DNA of 47,490 nucleotides. It comes from a virus. Each line of letters starts with the position of its first letter. The stretch's first letter is position 1. Under the pieces are notes generated by a model. The model searched no databases, was not told where the DNA came from, and was given only the letters and a program-made list of their open reading frames with translations. Of this stretch, positions 18,101 to 27,100 are shown in pieces. The stretch spans positions 1 to 47,490 of the IMG/VR virus record IMGVR_UViG_3300020207_000045, one strand, 5' to 3'. The position numbers and the translations under genes are program-made.

Positions 18101-21100
18101 TTCCTACCTGCTCTGTGCCCCAACTTCTATTTTCGTCAAGAACAACGTTATTAATCGATGAGTTATTGTAGTAAGCAGGATCAACTGGCGTTTTGTATCT
18201 AAGTTCTTCGTCTGCAGGTCCAGCAATTTTTCCTTGAATAGGATCTATATAATCTAAATTAGTTATAATTTCATTTTTAGATTTGTTATATAGCATCACT
18301 TTTTTAATTTTTTCTAAATCAACAGGTGCCGAATACTCTCTATGAACTTTCCATAATTGTTGATTATCAGCTCTTCTATAATCTAAAATTAATCCAAGTT
18401 TATCATCTTGATTTTTATACTGAGGAACAGACAAATACAAATGGTTGTTACTTGCTAACATATTTCTACCAAACACATCTATTTCAGCAATATTATCTCT
18501 TGATGCATATGTATGATAATCAAGAGATTGTCCAAATACTAGTGCTTCGTCTATTCTGCTATAAACATAAACAACACCATTTGAAGCTATTTCGTTTTTA
18601 AATGTTGTAAATTTGTTGTCAAATACTGTTGATTCTAAATCAAATGTAGTATTGTCGTCGCTTGATGCATTGAACGCACTAACATATAAAGTAAATCCGT
18701 CAAAATCAATGTTCCTACCAAATTGTTCGCCTTGAATTTGATTTGTACTTGTTAAAGTTTGTGATAATTCAAAAGTACCATTTACTTGTTTGTAAACAAA
18801 GACTGCACCTATGTCTAGTTCGTTGTTTACATCGGCTCCAGGGGCACCAACTGCAATCATCTTTCCGTCTTGACTAATGCTTAGTGTAACTCCGAATTCC
18901 ATATTTTCATCAACAATCGGCGCAATTAATTCTTGTGATTTTTGATAATTATCGTTTACATTTCTATAAACTATTACCTTTTTAATAATAGGTAATTTTT
19001 TCCAGAAGTTAACAATATTAGTAGCACTAAATGTCGCATGTACAGGAAGCGATCCGTCTACTTCAACAATACATTCGTAAAAATCATTATTATATTTTAC
19101 TCTAACTCCTACTTGATAATCAGTATTAGCTTCCCAAGGATCTGCATTGTATTCATATTCTGCTGTTGCAACTAAAACTTCTCCATTGTCACTTACATCA
19201 AATTTTTCTGCAAAATTTCTAAGCAACGTAGTATCTATTTTGAGTGACTGATCGCCGCCCGGTGTGAAAGATATCTGTTCCCAATCTTCGGCAGGATATT
19301 CTATTATTCCTTCAACGTCAACAAATCCATTATAATTTAAAGGAATGTTTCTTAATGCTTTATAAAAATTTCCATCAAGATATTGAACTATTTCATCAAC
19401 AATATATGTAGAATTTGAATCAAATAATCCTTTGTAATCAAAGTCTTCTGGCAATATACTAGTATCATTTGGAATATAACCTAAATAATCAATACTCCTA
19501 ATTTGATCGTTGTTAATTAATTCCCACTCTGTTGTAACAAATGCTGTACCATCTCCTGCAATATTTGTTAAGGCTTTATAAAAATATCCTTCGTAATAAA
19601 CATAGTCGTCTAGCAAATATTCGTTTTGGTCACTAAAGACTCCCTTATATCGTTTGTCTTTAGCATATTCCCAATCATAAACAATACCTTCATCATCAGT
19701 GCCTTTATTAACAAAGTATATTCTTCCTGGATTTGATATTGTACCATTACCTTCAGCTTTAATAAATGCCTTATATAAATCATTTCTTTTTGCTATTTTT
19801 ATTTGTGATCCAACATTTAAATCTTCTACTAATTCAGGAACAATTAATGTATCTACAATATTAAATGTAGAAACATTTTCTCTTTCATAAATTGCATAGT
19901 ATCCTAAATTATTAACATTTGTTGATGGACCATCTGGATTTACTGGTATTTTAAATACTTGCTTGTAATCTAAGTTTGTAGAGCCTGGAATGTTAGCTTC
20001 TCTAGGTAATCCAAAAATTGGAAAATCTCTATATATTAAATATTCTGCGCCTATAAGTGTACTTTGTACTGGAACAGTTTCTATTTCAGCCGGCAATTGA
20101 ATCACACATAACTTGCCAATTCCTAAAGTATCACTACCTAAAGCTGTTGCTCTAATATCACCTAAATCTTGATCAACTGCGTATATCGGATTAGGATCTT
20201 GAGGATCGCCAATCATTTCTAATGTTCTACCGTCGTTTCCGATACCCCATGTACCTTGTACATTAGTAACATATACTCTAGCACGACTGTTGTTAAACTT
20301 TTGATAAAATGCAACTTTAGCAGTAGCACCAGGGTTAGGTGTTCTTTCTCTAACAAACTGTCCAATTCTAGGCTCAAATGGTTGACCTGTATTTGAATCA
20401 GTTTCGTCTAAATCAAAATCTATGTAGCCGTCCCATAAATCATAAAGTATATGTTTTTTATTAGTGTCAGTATATTCTAGACCGGTAACAGTTAAATCAA
20501 TAAATTCATTATTGTTAGTAAAATCAGGGAATCGAATTACTTCTAGACCTATTTCGTCTCCAGGAGTTAGATTATCAGTTAAGTCTTTAGATGCCCTAAC
20601 TACAAATAAGTCACTTGGAATAATATCTAAATTACCTGCAGGTCCTGGAGAACCTTGATATGTTAGTGTTCTAATATAACTGTTAATTGAATTATCGCCT
20701 ATATTAGTAACTGTGTTATTTAAATCCCAAATATTTCCGCCTGCGCCGCCTGGATCTGTTTTTCCAGATGGAATAATATTATAAACTGCAAGGGCTCTGC
20801 CTTCATCTACATTATTTTCTGTTAGTAATATCGGATTAGGTAAATCAAAGTACCAATAGCCACCAAGTTGATCACTAACATCTATAGTGTCATTAGGTGC
20901 TTGTCTTACATAAGCACCAACAAATTCACCGCTTTCTAAAAATAAATTATCAGCTGCTGGCCAAATACCCGATGTTCTTTCGACATAAATGGTTGCTCTT
21001 GCTTCGTCTACTCTTACATAAGAAACATATCCAAACACACCAGTAGATTCTATTTGATCTCCTACTTGAGGTACTGTTGATATAATAGGCGTATACAAGA

Positions 21101-24100
21101 TAACATCAGCTTTTCCACGTATTACTAATCCGCTTTCTAAGTACGCTTCTGTTAGTCCTTCTTGCGTATAACCTAAAGGCATGTCGTCAGTTTGGAACGG
21201 AACTCTAGGTGATAATGGATCAAACTGATTAGCTGTAGTAATAGCATACCAATCAAAAAATACTGTATCACCTGGACCTGTTGCTTCGTATTGATCAAAA
21301 GATGCTCTAATTAAAATATGATCGGTTTCTATCTCATCACCGTCAAATGGATAATCACCTAATAGTATATTTCTAAAAAATGCTTCGTTTTGGAAAACAT
21401 TATTACTTTGTAATACTTCAATATTAGAGCCAAAACTTCCAAACTCTTGTTCGTCTTGTGCGCCTAAAATATCTACAACAACTTCCCAAAGTTGACCTCC
21501 GTATTGTACAATATCGCCATTGTCATAATTTGCAGCTTCGTCAAAGAATCCTTGATACCTTGTTTTAATATTAGATGCTTTCGGTGCACCAACAACTAAG
21601 TATTTTCCGTCTTTACTAAAACTTTGCCCAGAACCAAATGAATTACCAGGATCACTAACTCCTGATGTACTCGGTTCGATAATTTGAGCAAATTGGAAAT
21701 TTTGATTATTGCCACCTCTGTTATATATAAACAGTTTTCCACTTATACCCGAAGACGGCGAAGCAACAGATAACAAACTATTGCGGTTGTCTACGGTAAT
21801 AGTTTTTCCAAACTCGTTTGTAGTGCCTTCTTCTTCAGCTGGTATAGTTTGTAATAAACTATAAGCCTGTGTATTCTTTAAAACCTTCCAATTTTGATCA
21901 TTATTTTGTATCCAAACTAGCGATTCATTTTTAACACCTTTTTGTGTTAATTGATTAGCTTCAAGATAATCTGCAACCTTAACTGAAGAAAACTTAGACA
22001 TAAGACCAGTACATTCTGGTATTGCATCAAGTTGTGTAGACGAACCTACATAAAGTTTGTTTAAATATTTTCCGGTAACTTTAAAGAAACCTTTTAAAGA
22101 ATTTAATTCTGTATTAGTTGTGTTTATTTTTGTAGAATCTTCATTTAAATCTTTTGGAACTTGTATATTAAAAATACCAATAACATCGCCAATATTAACA
22201 TCTTCTGCTACTGATGTTAAGGTTAATTCTATTTCAAAAAGATCCGGAGTATTTGGCGATTTTTCTGGACTTGTTTTTAATGATACAATCTGTTCATTTC
22301 CGATTCCGTATTGTAAAACATCCCATTTGTTATTATCTGAGCCTGTCCAAACATAATCAAGATTATTAAGATTATCAATATTTAAAGTTAACAAAGAATC
22401 GTAGTCTGGAACAAGTTCTTTTACATCTTCAATATTCATAAATCCAGGACTACGAGTAAATTGCTTATAGTCTTCAAGCAAAGGAAATAAATTATTACTA
22501 TAATTATCTGGCTTTTTGTAAACTTCGTAATCTTTAATTTTATATATTAATCCTTCATCTTCATCTGAATTAGATAGCTTAATAGGCTGTGGATTAATTC
22601 GGAATTTTCTTTCATCTAAAGTAAATTCAACTTCATCAAAGCCTTCACTTGCGCCATACTGACCTTGTTTAATTGCCCATTCTTCATAAAAATCGAGACT
22701 CTCTTTGTCGTCTGCACTAAGAACATCAAATAGTTTATCTAAACTGTTTTTAGTTCCTTTTTCTTTTATCATTCCTTGATAAAATTTATATTGACTGACT
22801 TCGTCGTTAATAATATTTTCTAGATACGATCTTTTTTGATAACCTATCAAATGCTGTGCTAATTGTTGTTGCTCTGTATCAAAGTTGTCAGTATCCAAAT
22901 CATAAAAGTCTGCAAATTGATTAATTTTGTATTCAAAATTAGGTTTAAGAGTACTTTCTGGAACGTCTGATATGCGAGTCCAGTCATTAAATGTAAATGT
23001 TTCTTTACCTGAGATTTTACTATTTGCACTATAATAAAACTCTTTGTACTTAACAATTGAACCGATGTCGTAATCTTTCCAAGATTCCCATTCTTTAATT
23101 GTTACTTCGGTGTAAATAAATCCTGGAATGTTTAAACTGCCATCCCATCCAGATGTTCTATATCCAAATGTTTTAATTCGTTCTTGTCTATACCCAGTTG
23201 ATGGTTGATAAACTACATCACCAAACACTGTGCTATTATCAATTAATACAATGTGTTCTTTTTGTACAACAGGTAATTTAATTGCATATACACCGTCTGA
23301 TGAAGAATTTGGTGTAATTTTAAATTTGTTAACATCTATTCTATCAAAATTTAATTTTGATGTATCTAACGGTTTTCCGCTTGCTTTGAATATTCCGTAA
23401 CCATAAAAATTATCGATAACATTATCTACTACCGAATATTCTGTTTCGAACCAAATTTGGTCAGCTGCTGGACTGAGTGAAATTATAGCATTATCGCCCC
23501 AGTTATGCATTGTCCAGAACATAAACTCTCTAGCTGAATTTTTCCAATCTGAAATTATAACTTCTTTACCGTCAAAGTGTTCAAATCTAAATCCTTGAAC
23601 TTTTAACCATTCTTCGTAACCTAATAAAAAGTCAACGACATCTTGTATTGTAGGAAGAATACTTCCGTATGGTAATTGTAAAATTTGAGACTTTTCAAAT
23701 TTTGTTTTAAATGTAGCATCTATACCCCCTGTTACAGGCAATCTAGACAATTTTACAAAATCATTTGGATCAAATTCTTCTGAAGAAGTAACTGTTCTTA
23801 AAGTTCTATAAAACGATCCGTTATATTCAACTATTAAGTCTTTAACATATGTTTTATTTTCAGTCCATGAAGCAAAAGTTTCTGATACGCCTCCAACATT
23901 TACTGTAACATCGCCAGTTGATGTATATGGTTCAAAATATTTAAATGCAGGAAATAAAGAATCGTATCCTCTTATTGAAAATCCTCCTAAAGTTTTTTCA
24001 ATAATCACACCACTATATGTAACTGTATTAATAGCATAGCTAGTGTTTAAAAATAGTTTGTAGTTTTCTTCAGGAATAAAAACATTTCCTTGATTCAAAG

Positions 24101-27100
24101 GAGTTCTGCTATCAAGAATTAATTTAAATTTTTCTTTATCAGAATATCCTCCTAGCTTAAATGCTAATTTATTTTTTATAGACTTTAAATTAGATTGATA
24201 CGTATCAAAAGATTCTGTTAAGTTATAAGACATATAACTTTGAATATAATTTATTAAACCTGATGTAAACACTTTTTGTGAACTATTAATATTAGACGGA
24301 AATACTAAATCCTGCAATCTAATATGTCTGTTAGTTTCAGTATAAACAAACTGTCCTAATATATTTCTTTTTTGTCTAGATCTATCAAAACCACTAGATA
24401 GCAAAGTTGACGGATTATTAATTAACCAAGATGTAATTACAGAGAACGGATATTCAGAACTAGATCTCCAAGCGTCTTCAACCGGCGCCGAATCTCCAAA
24501 CTTAAATCCAGAAGTAATATTATTAAACGTAAATCTTAAAGGTATATTACACTCAGATGGTGCTAGTATATTTCCTTGTGCGTCAACCGGAATAAATGTC
24601 GAAAGTCCTGGACGGGCATATAATTTATTAATAACAAATCCTTTACCAGGTTCTCTAATTATACCCTTTTCTAGATCTTCCCATAGTAAGTTATTATTTT
24701 TTGTATATGGAGCAGGTCCGTACTGTTCTTTCCACCATTTTGGTTCAATGCTAAAGCCTAACATTTCCCAAGGAGTTAAATGCGGAGTTATTGTATCATA
24801 ATAGTATCTATAAATGCCTCTCCACCATCCGGGTAGCTTATCTCCATTCTTGTCTGACAATGACGAATAGTTGTAACTAAAGTTATTAGATCTGTCAAAA
24901 AATGCGTGTTCGGTATAATCTTGATCTACTAATGAAAGCCATTGTATAAAATCTGGCGTCATTGTTTTATCAACCTCTAATCTTGAGAATGCCGTATTTC
25001 TCGACAAGCCTGGCAAGAATGAGTGTATGTTTATTTCACTAGTGTCATACTTTATTTTTATGTTATTGAAAATTCTTTTTTCTAATTCAATAATAAGATT
25101 ATCTCTAAAGTCACCGAAGGCACGTACTATACTTCCGTCATGACCTTTAATTAATGTAACTGCTGGCTGATATGAATCGTCAACATATATAACAGGCTCA
25201 TAAGCCGGATACAAACCTAATTTAGTAGGAGTTGGTGGAATGTATGAACCATTGGTTGTATCATATTCATTAATTTCAATTATATCACCAAAGTTTTTTT
25301 CAACTGTGATTTCTAAAAAACCTTCTTCATTGAAAACATAATCTCTTTCGTGAATTAACTGAGATCCGTTAATATAAACTGTTACTGCATTTGTACTTAA
25401 TTTTGATAGCGTAAAAGGAGTATTGAGTGCAAAAAATCTTGCATCTGCATCTTCTACAGTAATTTTTGTAGTAATACTTGCGCCAAACGGAATCATATCA
25501 CTTTGATAGAAAGGCATTGTATTAGTTTTATCTTTTGTTATTTCTGAGATAATTTTATCAACATGTTGTCTTACTGGTCCTTCGTAACCTAAAGATTCGG
25601 CAGTTTCTAAAAACACTCTTTTAAATTTACTGTATTCTTTACGTGCATATCTAACAGCATTTGGAGCATTAGATGATTTATCTAGCAAGCTGTAAATTGA
25701 CAGATTTAACGGAGCACTATGTTTAATAAACTTTCTTCCGTAAGTACTTAATTTACTAATATCTCTTAAATTACTAGGTCCAGGAAATACACCACTAAAT
25801 TCACTAGCATTTTCTGTAATACTTAATACATGATCAGAAACTTCACCAAGTGTAAACGTACTAATGTCTTCGTTTAACGGATTGCGTTCTAAATTATTTG
25901 CAATTTCATAATATCCATTATTGTTTTTTATTGCAGATGAAAAACATTTTAATATAATAACTGCATTAACATCTATGTCTTTCAAAAATTTAACATTTTT
26001 AAGTTTATCTGCTGTATCAATACACTCGTAATCTATACCATCATATTGTCTAACATTATCCACATAAACAATTACATTTAAATCGTCTAAATATGCACTT
26101 TGATTAAAACAATTAATTGGATACGTTAATCGTGTTTCATCATTTACGTATTGTAACACAACTGCTTGTTCGCTTAATCGGTCACTTTTTACATAAACAC
26201 CTTTTACTTCAAATTGATTATTGCTGTTATACTTTCTTAAAAATCCTGTATTAATATTAGTATCGATAATTGTATCGCCAATTTGATACTGGAAAGTATC
26301 TGTATTGTAATTAAAATCAAAAACGATATCGCCAACGTTTTCAATACTTCTATAACTTAATCCAAACCCTAATTCAGAGTCTGTTGTTAAACTATTTTCT
26401 TTATAACTAAACAGCTTTGTTCCTCTAAAAGAAGATGCTGGATACTTAGAAGTATTAGAAAAACTTACATCATCTACATCAAACACATCGAATATTGGAG
26501 GCTGGTTTACTGAAACTTTTTCTTGTGCTAGGTTCCAAACAGTGCCATCATAGTACCAAATTTTACCACCATACTGCTCACCTCTGGTAACTAGAATATT
26601 TTCTCCTGCTATAGGATCAGAATCTGCAACTTCTATTAACTGAATTTGTCCTCCAGTGCCGCTGCCTCTAAACTGTAAAAAATTAACTTCAAATATTTTA
26701 CCTGTTACAAGAGGATCAGGATCTGCTAAAAATAGAATACGCATTCCTTGAGATACTTGTATTCCGTCTATATTGTATCCTAAACTTCCTTCTATAGTTG
26801 AAAATACATCAGTAGTATAATCGTCAATTAAGTCAACTATACCTTTTGAAGATGTTCCAAAGTTATATAATTTTATTCCTGGATCAAACTCAATTATAGG
26901 TCTGTTTGCTCTTGTAGTTTGATCAAGAAGAGTTACTGACTTGTTAATGCTGTCGGCAAGTTCAATTACATCTTTATGAAACCATCTGTTATATCTAGAC
27001 CAAAAGTTACCGTCGGTGCTAGAACGATTAATTGTGATGTAATCCTTGTCTCTTGGATATCCCGTTGCTTCTGAGAATGGAAAGTTATCAAATCCTTCAT

